From positions 328,540 to 353,078 of the forward strand of contig BJOX01000366.1 in NCBI GenBank assembly GCA_009731375.1: 24,539 nucleotides of DNA, given 5' to 3'. This DNA comes from Paulinella micropora (Eukaryota; Cercozoa; Imbricatea; Euglyphida). Made by a program: the position numbers and the translations under genes. Positions within the stretch are counted from its first letter, which is position 1, and each line of letters begins with the position of its first letter. This document shows positions 1-7,204 of the stretch, piece by piece. The notes below the pieces were generated by a model, which was not told the DNA's origin, did not search any database, and saw only the letters and a program-made list of their open reading frames with translations.

Positions 1-258
1 GAATTGCCGAGTGATATAGTTGGACATATAAGGACATTTGTTTATTCAGAGACGTCCAAGATTGAGTATAAAAAAGAATTTTGTAATATATGTGGCTTGT
101 CTCGCACATTCCAATCTCATCCTCCTATCATAGCAGTTGATATTGATAATGAAGATGGTGTTGAATTTTTCACGATTTGTTCTATTAATTGCTACAGACA
201 AGAGGCTAGTATTAGAGCAAAATATCGTGAGCCTTCATTGATTGTGGTTAAGTATTAG
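1..258 (+). CDS. C-terminal part of a zinc-finger-like protein (5' end outside window)
   Basis: The frame is open from base 1 and ends at TAG 256-258, so only the last 85 or so residues are present. No ATG supports a start inside the window. The visible part has a CNIC knuckle and, about 29 residues later, a TICSINC knuckle (C-x2-C ... C-x3-C). This spacing resembles FCS/MYM-type zinc-binding fingers, which usually mediate protein or nucleic-acid contacts. That assignment is inference from cysteine spacing only. The gene converges on the resolvase-like gene, and the two stop ends overlap by 11 bp (248-258), a compact layout typical of viruses and mobile elements. I cannot give a specific function. 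Confidence 0.6.
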   Translation, partial: ELPSDIVGHIRTFVYSETSKIEYKKEFCNICGLSRTFQSHPPIIAVDIDNEDGVEFFTICSINCYRQEASIRAKYREPSLIVVKY

Positions 259-1609
259 CCTTCTTTTTAATTCTCGTGCTTCGTCTTAATGGTGCTTTTG
301 TTTCCTCTTCTTTTTTCGCTTCACTCTTCGTCTCTTTACTCTCTTCGCTGTCGCTCTTCGTCGCTTCGCCCCTCTTCTCTTTAATAAACGTATTGACAAT
401 AACGGCTCCAATCCCGCTTAATTGTCGTAGTTTAGTATTTGTTATTTGCCCCTCGTAATCGCCCCATATCTGCTCAAGCAATTTATACTTATCCTCTCTA
501 CTAGCACTTTTACCTAATGGTTGATATTTGTATTTTTCGCCTCCGTTATCTAGATTGCTTTCAATTCCATTAGTATTATTTAAATTCAAATATAAATCTA
601 TTTTGCGTCTCAACTCCTCTAATTCTGTTTTAATCACTTCTGCCTTAATTTCTTCAGGGTCGGCTACATTAACCCAACTATAACTAAATGAAGTGAGCAT
701 ATCGCCGTGCCCCAACACATTTGAAACCCATGTGTTAAAATTCTCTAATTTCGGATTGGCGAAATTACTATACGACAAACTAGCATATAGTTTTCGCAAC
801 ATACTGCTCTTCTGTGTGTATTCTGATAGCCAAGGGAAGATTTTGATAATCCTTTTGTTTAGTTCATTATTCTTTTGTTTATCAAGCACACCTTCGCTGT
901 TAATGATAACTGCTTTTTTCTTTTTGAAATGGTTTCGTATTGAATTTACTTGTTCTATTACAAACTGGGGAGTAAAAAGGACAACAGGCCTCTCAGTCCA
1001 ATTCTTTTTTTGTCCTTCTCTCTTTTTTGCTAGGTTATTCACTCGCAACCAACTCGGTTTATCTGGTATTAATTCATATGTGTTTTTGTCAAATATTTCC
1101 ACAGGCCTTGCTCCAATTGCTATCATCAAAGCAAGCAGTTTAAGATAAGGGTCATTACTTAATATCATATCATTCATTTTAGCCATTACATCACGGACAT
1201 CAATCTGTATTTTTTGTTCATTTTTGGCTTTGACATCTTTCTTATATCCCTCAACGATATCAATCCGCTCGTCTTCATTTAGATTAAAATACTTATCCAG
1301 TTTGCTCATTTCATATACTTTTTCACTTTGGTTGGGCTCTATTGCTTTTTTTCTCACCTCAGAAAGTCTTTGCCTTCTACTATTCAAATTTGGATACACG
1401 ATAGCATATTTAGGATATATCACCTTTAGTGCCTCAAGCACCTCTTCATCACTAGTAGTCGTGCTAAATAAAGATATAATAGCATTATGAAAGGCTATAC
1501 TTGGTTTTAATTCGCTATCGTAGAAGTTGGACACGACCTCATAAATTTTACTTTCAGTAGTAGCAACTCTTAACTGCCTAACAAACTTCTTGTCATCTTC
1601 GCTCCACAT
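248..1609 (-). CDS. Telomere resolvase (protelomerase)-like tyrosine recombinase
   Basis: This 453-residue protein has an ATG at 1609. A complete tyrosine-recombinase catalytic set is visible: Arg168 in GARPVEI, Lys195/196 in NLAKKR, Arg272 in LRKLYASLSY, His301 in LGHGD and Tyr310 in TSFSY. The spacings (R to K 27, R to R 104, R to H 29, H to Y 9) are close to those known for phage protelomerases such as TelK. The LRxxYA and LGHxD..T...Y signatures also fit that family better than ordinary integrases, and the N-terminal 130 residues are helical and polar. Residues 370-413 may form a further DNA-binding helical domain. The tail (414-453) is Lys/Glu-rich and ends in a basic, NLS-like RRSTRIKKK. 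Known family members cut a palindrome through a 3'-phosphotyrosine and join strands into hairpins. The 406-bp palindrome at the element end would be the natural substrate. The alternative is an ordinary tyrosine integrase. Confidence 0.72.
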   Translation of the reverse strand: MWSEDDKKFVRQLRVATTESKIYEVVSNFYDSELKPSIAFHNAIISLFSTTTSDEEVLEALKVIYPKYAIVYPNLNSRRQRLSEVRKKAIEPNQSEKVYEMSKLDKYFNLNEDERIDIVEGYKKDVKAKNEQKIQIDVRDVMAKMNDMILSNDPYLKLLALMIAIGARPVEIFDKNTYELIPDKPSWLRVNNLAKKREGQKKNWTERPVVLFTPQFVIEQVNSIRNHFKKKKAVIINSEGVLDKQKNNELNKRIIKIFPWLSEYTQKSSMLRKLYASLSYSNFANPKLENFNTWVSNVLGHGDMLTSFSYSWVNVADPEEIKAEVIKTELEELRRKIDLYLNLNNTNGIESNLDNGGEKYKYQPLGKSASREDKYKLLEQIWGDYEGQITNTKLRQLSGIGAVIVNTFIKEKRGEATKSDSEESKETKSEAKKEEETKAPLRRSTRIKKKANT

Positions 1610-1731
1610 CGTAGTGTATATAAGACAAGTCTATTTTTTTCTAAGTCAAAAATAGGGTCGGACAGCAACAGGAGAAGGTATTATCACTCCCACTGCTCTT
1701 ATATTCACCCAAAAAAATGTTATGGCTAAGC

Positions 1732-1737
1732 AAAAAA
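1732..1737 (-). terminator. Pol III oligo-T terminator of the tRNA-like gene
   Basis: Six A on the plus strand are six T on the minus strand, directly abutting the 3' side of the terminal stem. This is the usual position and form of a Pol III stop signal. Confidence 0.5.
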
Positions 1738-1832
1738 GGTTGCCGTGCGGTGGAAAAACATCAATTAGAATTGAACTTGCAACTATTTTTTTCACGATGT
1801 GCTTACTAACCATTTTGCCACCACACGGAACC
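1738..1832 (-). ncRNA. tRNA-like Pol III small RNA, version A
   Basis: On the minus strand a box A-like segment (TGGCAAAATGGTTAG) and a box B-like segment (AGTTCAATTCT) sit at tRNA spacing, with about 37 nt between the D-loop TGG and the T-loop GTTCAA. The whole is enclosed by a long terminal stem: 1738-1753 pairs with 1818-1832 (CCGTG/CACGG and GGTGG/CCACC, one G-U pair and a small bulge). A run of six T follows at once on the minus strand. The anticodon-arm region is poorly paired and holds CGTGAAAAAAAT, so a working aminoacylated tRNA is unlikely. It lies between the divergent resolvase gene and the coiled-coil gene. Version B (4443-4537) keeps the core but has different, still complementary stem bases. 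Confidence 0.55.
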
Positions 1833-1930
1833 CTAAATAATTTGTTGAAAAAAATGGTATTTGAAGTATTACCGCCAGTCTATTTTTTTTAAGAAAATTC
1901 TAGAAAATTCTATTTCCGTGAATATGTCTT

Positions 1931-2007
1931 TGCGACACCAAGACACCGCGGTGTCGCAGTGTCGCAGAGGTTGCGACAGAATTTCGCTTTTTTGTCGCAG
2001 TGTCGCA
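1931..2007. promoter_or_regulatory. Cluster of six TGTCGCA sites before the coiled-coil gene
   Basis: The heptamer TGTCGCA, or its complement TGCGACA, occurs at 1931, 1952, 1960, 1972, 1993 and 2001, in both orientations. A perfect 14-bp palindrome, GACACCGCGGTGTC, lies at 1942-1955. The last copy ends 7 nt before the ATG at 2015. The spacing suggests an operator for a regulator, possibly the coiled-coil product itself, or a replication-initiator binding array. The cluster is kept in version B at 4633-4709. Confidence 0.5.
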
Positions 2008-2014
2008 AAAAAAA

Positions 2015-2548
2015 ATGGACTTAATTCCGAGCAGAACCAAAACTAAATCAGATTGGTTTGAGGAATATGAAATTCGTAGAACAAGTAAGGATAGACTAAA
2101 TAAGGATAAAATAATATGCGAAGAAAGAATTTCTAAAATAGACAAAGAAATTTCTCGTCTCGTTGAAAAGAAACAGCCAGACATAGTAAAACTAGAGGTG
2201 GTTAATGAGATGTTGCGACGATTGAGTATTGAAAATAATGAAGTAGAGGCTGATAAACTTTTTAGAATGAGACAAAAAAAATTGGAAAAAAAAATAAACA
2301 AAGAACGAGATAATTTCTATAAGTGGAAAAATGACAATCGTGGCCAACTTTCCGCTATTGTCATGAATAAAATTCTCGTTGGTATTGAAAAAGAACATTT
2401 ATCGTTTAATTCTTCGTTTAACAAATATTCAAGCGATGGTATTAACGAGCACATAAATGATAGCATTAATAGTAGTATTAAACGAGAACACGATAGAAAC
2501 ATGCACAGAGTCTTCAGAACCGAGAGTGCGGATAGCAACTCGGAATAA
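2015..2548 (+). CDS. Coiled-coil hypothetical protein, version A (177 aa)
   Basis: I do not recognise this protein. It is very charged and largely helical: residues 15-100 are Lys/Glu/Arg-rich with heptad-like spacing (RISKIDKEISRLVEKK and RMRQKKLEKKINKERD), which predicts a coiled coil. The C-terminal third is richer in Ser/Asn and ends in TESADSNSE. There is no signal peptide or membrane segment. The ATG at 2015 is chosen; a GTG five codons earlier overlaps the TGTCGCA sites and is not credible in a eukaryotic setting. Version B differs at 13 residues, mostly conservatively (D2N, I57M, L60I, V77I, F to Y), with no stop or indel, so the protein appears to be under constraint. Its position after a dense operator-like cluster fits a DNA-binding or structural element protein, but this is inference. 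Confidence 0.72.
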   Translation: MDLIPSRTKTKSDWFEEYEIRRTSKDRLNKDKIICEERISKIDKEISRLVEKKQPDIVKLEVVNEMLRRLSIENNEVEADKLFRMRQKKLEKKINKERDNFYKWKNDNRGQLSAIVMNKILVGIEKEHLSFNSSFNKYSSDGINEHINDSINSSIKREHDRNMHRVFRTESADSNSE

Positions 2549-2709
2549 AAAGACTTTAGTGTAAAATGTTGATTTAAAATATGTTGATTTTACTTAGAAA
2601 ACAACATTATCAACATACATTGGTTTTTTTCAAAACCAAGGGGTTTAACACCCCACCCTAATTCAAAGAAATTTCTATTACACTTGCTTTTTGGCGTGTG
2701 TAATAGGCA
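2549..2709 (+). promoter_or_regulatory. Intergenic stretch with two inverted repeats
   Basis: Two TGTTGAT copies (2568 and 2582) face an ATCAACA at 2609, giving a possible hairpin just after the coiled-coil stop codon. A second inverted repeat, ATTACAC/GTGTAAT (2678-2684 and 2698-2704), ends five bases before the next ATG. These could serve 3'-end formation and start-site control respectively. Nothing proves it. Confidence 0.3.
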
Positions 2710-3179
2710 ATGGGAGAGCCGAATGAAGTAGCCGACCAACTCGGCGAAATGAACATCGCCCCTACCCCTGCCCCTGCTGGTAAGCACTAAGTCTATCGTT
2801 TCTTTTTATGACAATGAATGTGGTTGTAGGTTTCTGGAAGACTTGGGAGCGGGTTGAAAAGAAAGCCCCTGCCGAAGACATGCAACTCACACGCGTGTCT
2901 GCTGGGTTTGTTGGGCTTAGTTTGGTGAATGGTTTTGACGCCTTTCAAAAGGATGTCAAGTATTTTACTCGCCATGTAAATGAGCGAAGCGAGGATTATC
3001 TTTTCGCTTGGGTTCCTCTGGACAGAACCATGAGGAACCCGAGAAAGAAAACTTACTTTCTCGTTTCGCTTCAGGTTGGGGGGAGGGAGGAAATCCTTGT
3101 CTTTCCCTCCCTCTCTGCTTTAATGAAAAAAGTGGGAGATAACGAAGAGAGCATCAATTGGTTTGTCCCCATTGATTAA
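2710..3179 (+). CDS. Spliced hypothetical protein, version A (about 139 aa)
   Basis: Exon 1 runs 2710-2779 and exon 2 runs 2830-3179. The ATG at 2710 is preceded in frame by TAG. Without splicing the frame stops at codon 27 (TAA after GGT AAG CAC). Removing a 50-nt GTAAGC...TTGTAG intron (2780-2829) joins exon 1 in frame to the long downstream frame, giving MGEPNEVADQLGEMNIAP at the N-terminus and PAPAGFWKTWERVEKK across the junction. The product is soluble and mixed alpha/beta in look, with FLVSLQVGGREEILVFPS as a probable strand pair, and ends SINWFVPID. I recognise no family. An unspliced start at 2808 inside the intron would give 123 residues beginning MTMNVVVG and is the main alternative. 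The gene is identical in version B. Confidence 0.6.
2780..2829 (+). other. Predicted 50-nt GT-AG spliceosomal intron
   Basis: The donor GTAAGC is at 2780, a pyrimidine-rich middle spans 2798-2807 and the acceptor GTTGTAG ends at 2829. Removal eliminates an in-frame TAA and preserves frame (exon 1 ends in phase 1). The very short length is unusual for animals and more like some protists or algae. This may reflect the element's original host. Confidence 0.5.
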
Positions 3180-3274
3180 AATCATTTTTTATTAATTGAC
3201 TTGGGTTTTCTCATTGTGTTATCCCCCCATTTGTGGTTTAATCATTAGATTTCCACTGGATTTCCGTCATTAAA

Positions 3275-3562
3275 GGTCGGACGACTGCGAGAGAGAGCAG
3301 AGGGAGATTTATTAAAATTCATCTTCCTGCCCCCTGTCCAACCTTTGGCTTCATTTTTCCAAAACTTTTCCCTGTCCACCTCCTATAAAGGGGGGACATA
3401 TTTTTTTTTTTTATTTTTCTTATAAAAGGTTGGACAGGTTGGACAAGTTAAAAAAAAGATTAATAGTAAGAGTAATAATATATAAAATCCTTTAAAAAAC
3501 ATAATAAAAAGTGTCCAACCTTCAAAAACTGAGGTCGGACGTGTCCAACCTAAGGGTTGGAC
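3275..3562. repeat. Subterminal iterons GGTYGGAC, version A
   Basis: The octamer GGTYGGAC or its complement occurs at 3275, 3336, 3428, 3437, 3513, 3533, 3543 and 3555. Further copies lie inside the palindrome at 3844, 4060 and 4129, and one at 1656 beyond the tRNA-like gene. Both orientations occur and some are adjacent (3428/3437) or back-to-back (3533/3543/3555). No gene is visible in 3180-3752. The density next to the terminus suggests sites for a replication, packaging or telomere-binding protein. Confidence 0.6.
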
Positions 3563-3689
3563 AGGGGGTAGAAAGCGGTATTTTATAAAAACTCTCTCTC
3601 CCGTGCTCATATACACAAAAAGAAACAGGACTGCTTTTTGTGCTCAACAAGCACTACATAAGCACTACATTTTTTTACTCTCACATTAT

Positions 3690-3740
3690 CCCCCCAACCC
3701 CCCCGTTTCAACTTCGTTGAAACCGCCCCCCCTTCCCCCC
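3690..3740. repeat. Four C-tracts around a perfect hairpin, version A
   Basis: C-runs of 6, 7, 7 and 6 lie at 3690, 3698, 3726 and 3735. They flank an 8-bp-stem hairpin, GTTTCAAC-TTC-GTTGAAAC (3705-3723). The G-rich complement could fold as a G-quadruplex. It sits 12 bp from the outer edge of the palindrome. Confidence 0.5.
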
Positions 3741-3752
3741 TTTCGGGGTGTG

Positions 3753-4158
3753 ATCATTTATGTTGGATAGACAGGTCTAACCGCAAAGTATAAAACAAGC
3801 CGTTAAAATGTGTAAAACCAACATTAGACATATAGAAAAAAGTGTCCAACCCTTGTAAAAACCGACGAAGGTTTTCTAAAAATCAACAAACTAAGCACAC
3901 TAAGAGAGATTAAGACATATTAAGCACATAGTCCATATTTTTACTACATAAAAATATATATAAATAAATTTTATATGGACTATGTGCTTAATATGTCTTA
4001 ATCTCTCTTAGTATGCTTAGTTTGTTGATTTTTAGAAAACCTTCGTCGGTTTTTACAAGGGTTGGACACTTTTTTCTATATGTCTAATGTTGGTTTTACA
4101 CATTTTAACGGCTTGTTTTATACTTTGCGGTTGGACCTGTCTATCCAACATAAATGAT
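3753..4158. repeat. 406-bp terminal palindrome (candidate hairpin telomere), version A
   Basis: Arms 3753-3938 and 3973-4158 are 186 bp each and complementary except at two pairs (T3778 opposite G4133; C3898 opposite A4013). The dyad lies between 3955 and 3956. The central 34 bp (3939-3972) are AT-only apart from two C and are not self-complementary, so they would form a loop. The element's genes and iterons lie to the left, and (TA)n/(GT)n host-like sequence begins immediately to the right. Such a structure matches a duplex copy of a hairpin telomere with an incompletely paired loop, the kind of site a telomere resolvase acts on. An inverted terminal repeat folding like those of small DNA viruses is the alternative. 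Confidence 0.75.
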
Positions 4159-4161
4159 GTA

Positions 4162-4192
<31 letters not shown>

Positions 4193-4197
4193 ATATG

Positions 4198-4232
<35 letters not shown>

Positions 4233-4338
4233 TATGCATGTATGTCTGATATGTATTTATGTAAGTATGTATTTAGTTTCCGCGGAGAGTAGATCTTCAA
4301 CTGCCTGGTGGACGTTTGTATGTATACTATGTATATGT
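4159..4338. other. Host flank next to the palindrome, version A
   Basis: (TA)n, (GTATATAT)n and (GT)n tracts are followed by about 85 bp of unique sequence up to the gap at 4339. This stretch is the same as 6857-7036 after version B, showing a shared insertion site. No gene is seen. Confidence 0.6.
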
Positions 4339-4426
4339 NNNNNNNNNNCGGCCGATCTTAAGGTCGGACAGCAACAGGAGAAGGTATTTTCACTCCCACT
4401 GCTCTTATATTCATCCAAAAAAAGGC

Positions 4427-4438
4427 AAAAAAAAAAAA
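4427..4438 (-). terminator. Pol III oligo-T terminator, version B
   Basis: Twelve A on the plus strand give T12 on the transcribed minus-strand RNA, four bases after the terminal stem. Confidence 0.5.
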
Positions 4439-4442
4439 GGTA

Positions 4443-4537
4443 GATACCCGTAAACACTAAATCATTGACCAGACTTGAACTGGCGACCAATTTTTTTCAC
4501 GGCATGCTTACTAACCATTTAATGTTTACGCGATATC
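4443..4537 (-). ncRNA. tRNA-like Pol III small RNA, version B
   Basis: This is a 95-nt unit of the same length and core as version A (TGGTTAGTAAGC; CGTGAAAAAAAT; GTTCAA), on the minus strand. The terminal stem is a different sequence but again complementary: CGTAAACA.TAAA pairs with TTTA.TGTTTACG, with one G-U pair, and GATA/TATC extends it outward. Its T-arm is well formed: a 5-bp stem, GCCAG/CTGGT, around TTCAAGT. The anticodon arm is poor. Twelve T follow on the minus strand. Wholesale stem change with pairing kept, against a fixed core, points to a structured RNA. Confidence 0.6.
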
Positions 4538-4632
4538 CTCAACAATTTATTGAAAAAATGGTATTTGAAGTATTGCCGTAAGTCAATTTTTTTAAGAAAA
4601 TTCTAGAAATTCTATTTCCGTGAATATGTCTT

Positions 4633-4709
4633 TGCGACACCAAGACACCGCGGTGTCGCAGTGTCGCAGAGGTTGCGACAGAATTTCGCTTTTTTGTCGC
4701 AGTGTCGCA
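4633..4709. promoter_or_regulatory. TGTCGCA cluster, version B
   Basis: The six heptamers and the GACACCGCGGTGTC palindrome are conserved from version A, again ending 7 nt before the coiled-coil ATG at 4717. Confidence 0.5.
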
Positions 4710-4716
4710 AAAAAAA

Positions 4717-5250
4717 ATGAACTTAATTCCGAGCAGAACCAAAACTAAATCAGATTGGTTTGAGGAATATGAAATTCGTAGAACAAGTAAGGATAGACTA
4801 AATAAGGATAAAATAATATGCGAAGAAAGAATTTCTAAAATAGACAAAGAAATTTCTCGTCTCGTTGAAAAGAAACAGCCTGACATGGTAAAAATAGAGG
4901 CTATAAATGAGATGTTGCAACGATTAAGTAATGAAAATAATGAAATAGAGGCTGATAAACTTTTTCGTATGAGACAAAAGAAATTGGAAAAAAAAATAAA
5001 CAAAGAACGCGATAATTTCTATAAGTGGAAGAATGACAATCGTGGCCAACTTTCCGCTATTGTTATGAATAAAATTCTCGTTGGTATTGAAAAAGAACAT
5101 TTATCGTTTAATTCTTCGTTTAATAAATACTCAAGTGATGGTATTAACGAATACGTAAATGATAGTATTAATGTTAGCATTAAACGAGAACATAACAGAA
5201 ACATGCACAGAGTCTACAGAACCGAGAGTGCGGATAGCAACTCGGAATAA
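4717..5250 (+). CDS. Coiled-coil hypothetical protein, version B (177 aa)
   Basis: This is the allele or paralogue of the 2015-2548 gene, of equal length with no frameshift. Thirteen residues differ, concentrated at 57-77 and in the last 40 residues, and nearly all are conservative. The central basic coiled-coil stretch (RMRQKKLEKKINKERD) and the block WKNDNRGQLSAIVMNKIL are unchanged, marking the probable functional core. It has the same upstream heptamer cluster and the same downstream neighbour. Confidence 0.72.
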   Translation: MNLIPSRTKTKSDWFEEYEIRRTSKDRLNKDKIICEERISKIDKEISRLVEKKQPDMVKIEAINEMLQRLSNENNEIEADKLFRMRQKKLEKKINKERDNFYKWKNDNRGQLSAIVMNKILVGIEKEHLSFNSSFNKYSSDGINEYVNDSINVSIKREHNRNMHRVYRTESADSNSE

Positions 5251-5409
5251 AAAGACTTTAGTGTAAAATGTTGATCTAAAATATGGTGATTTTGCTTAGA
5301 AATCAACATTATCAACATACATGGTTTTTTTCAAAACCAAGGGGTTCAAACCCCACCCTTATTCAAAGAAATTTCTATTACACTTGCTTTTTGGCGTGTG
5401 TAATAGGCA

Positions 5410-5879
5410 ATGGGAGAGCCGAATGAAGTAGCCGACCAACTCGGCGAAATGAACATCGCCCCTACCCCTGCCCCTGCTGGTAAGCACTAAGTCTATCGTT
5501 TCTTTTTATGACAATGAATGTGGTTGTAGGTTTCTGGAAGACTTGGGAGCGGGTTGAAAAGAAAGCCCCTGCCGAAGACATGCAACTCACACGCGTGTCT
5601 GCTGGGTTTGTTGGGCTTAGTTTGGTGAATGGTTTTGACGCCTTTCAAAAGGATGTCAAGTATTTTACTCGCCATGTAAATGAGCGAAGCGAGGATTATC
5701 TTTTCGCTTGGGTTCCTCTGGACAGAACCATGAGGAACCCGAGAAAGAAAACTTACTTTCTCGTTTCGCTTCAGGTTGGGGGGAGGGAGGAAATCCTTGT
5801 CTTTCCCTCCCTCTCTGCTTTAATGAAAAAAGTGGGAGATAACGAAGAGAGCATCAATTGGTTTGTCCCCATTGATTAA
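5410..5879 (+). CDS. Spliced hypothetical protein, version B (about 139 aa)
   Basis: Exons are 5410-5479 and 5530-5879, with the 50-nt intron at 5480-5529. The sequence, including the intron, is identical to version A. This contrasts with the roughly 5% divergence of the upstream coiled-coil gene and suggests recent gene conversion or exchange between versions. Function is unknown. Confidence 0.6.
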
Positions 5880-5974
5880 AATCATTTTTTTTGAATTGAC
5901 TTGGGTTTTCTCATTGTGTTATCCCCCCATTTGTGGTTTAATCATTAGATTTCCACTGGATTTCAATCATTAAA

Positions 5975-6260
5975 GGTCGGACACCTGCGAGAGAGAGCAG
6001 AGGGAGATTTATTAAAATTCATCTTCCTGCCCCCTGTCCAACCTTTGGCTTCATTTTTCCAAAACTTTTCCCTGTCCCCCTCCTATAAAGGGGGGACATA
6101 CTTTTTTTTTTTTTTTTCTTATAAAAGGTTGGACAGGTTGGACAAATAAAAAAAAGATTAATAGTAAGAGTAATAATATATAAAATCCTTAAAAAAACAT
6201 AATAAAAAGTGTCCAACCTTCAAAAACTAAGGTCGGACGTGTCCAACCTAAGGGTTGGAC
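5975..6260. repeat. Subterminal GGTYGGAC iterons, version B
   Basis: These have the same order and orientations as 3275-3562, with a few substitutions and small indels in the spacers while the octamers are kept. This supports the octamer as the conserved unit. There is no gene in 5880-6450. Confidence 0.55.
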
Positions 6261-6387
6261 AGGGGGTAGAAAGCGGTATTTTATAAAAACTCTCTCTCCC
6301 GTGCTCATATACACAAAAAGAAACAGGACTGCTTTTTGTGCTCAACAAGCACTACATAAGCACTACATTTTTTTACTCTCACATTAT

Positions 6388-6438
6388 CCCCCCAACCCCC
6401 CCGTTTCAACTTCGTTGAAACCGCCCCCCCTTCCCCCC
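6388..6438. repeat. C-tracts and hairpin, version B
   Basis: Identical copy of the 3690-3740 element, again 12 bp outside the palindrome. Confidence 0.5.
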
Positions 6439-6450
6439 TTTCGGGGTGTG

Positions 6451-6856
6451 ATCATTTATGTTGGATAGACAGGTCTAACCGCAAAGTATAAAACAAGCCG
6501 TTAAAATGTGTAAAACCAACATTAGACATATAGAAAAAAGTGTCCAACCCTTGTAAAAACCGACGAAGGTTTTCTAAAAATCAACAAACTAAGCACACTA
6601 AGAGAGATTAAGACATATTAAGCACATAGTCCATATAAAATTTATTTATATATATTTTTATGTAGTAAAAATATGGACTATGTGCTTAATATGTCTTAAT
6701 CTCTCTTAGTATGCTTAGTTTGTTGATTTTTAGAAAACCTTCGTCGGTTTTTACAAGGGTTGGACACTTTTTTCTATATGTCTAATGTTGGTTTTACACA
6801 TTTTAACGGCTTGTTTTATACTTTGCGGTTGGACCTGTCTATCCAACATAAATGAT
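6451..6856. repeat. 406-bp terminal palindrome, version B, with inverted centre
   Basis: The arms are the same as in version A, and the two arm mismatches keep the same orientation relative to the element. The central segment (6631-6676) is the exact reverse complement of 3933-3978. Flip and flop loop orientations are the hallmark of hairpin or fold-back termini. Inversion by recombination between the arms, or an assembly choice inside a repeat longer than the reads, would look the same. Confidence 0.75.
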
Positions 6857-6859
6857 GTA

Positions 6860-6890
<31 letters not shown>

Positions 6891-6895
6891 ATATG

Positions 6896-6930
<35 letters not shown>

Positions 6931-7112
6931 TATGCATGTATGTCTGATATGTATTTATGTAAGTATGTATTTAGTTTCCGCGGAGAGTAGATCTTCAACT
7001 GCCTGGTGGACGTTTGTATGTATACTATGTATATGTATGTATGTTGTCTGTAATATGTGCATACAAGTACATATTGAGGTTTTGTGGAAGGTAAGGCTTA
7101 CACCACTTGATG

Positions 7113-7147
<35 letters not shown>

Positions 7148-7204
7148 GTAAAAATTTTGTGTATATCTGGATGAGAGAGAGAGAGAATATACATCATGTC
7201 CTAC
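6857..7204. other. Host flank after version B (intronic satellite)
   Basis: (TA)n, (GT)n and (GTAT)n tracts with about 200 bp of unique sequence. It lies directly 3' of the predicted minus-strand exon at 7205-7354, so it would be the intron following that exon. No gene is seen in it. Confidence 0.5.

Noticed and set aside
248-1609. Linear phage-plasmid of N15 type
   Set aside because: A spliced gene, a Pol III-type gene and eukaryotic flanks make a bacterial prophage untenable, although the enzyme family may be shared.
2808-3179. Unspliced 123-aa start for the small element gene
   Set aside because: It starts inside a good GT-AG intron, whereas splicing joins an upstream ATG exon in frame. 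Kept only as an alternative.
3753-4158. Parvovirus-type terminal repeat
   Set aside because: There is no T-shaped internal palindromes and no Rep-like gene in the window, and a resolvase-like gene is present. Not fully excluded because only one end is visible.
4087-4443. ORF running from the palindrome arm through (TA)n/(GT)n and across the gap
   Set aside because: Palindrome and dinucleotide translation, interrupted by N; no coding character.
7025-7200. Extension of the exon frame past 7205 to 7025
   Set aside because: After the GAG|GTAGGA donor the frame becomes dinucleotide and (TATA)n translation.
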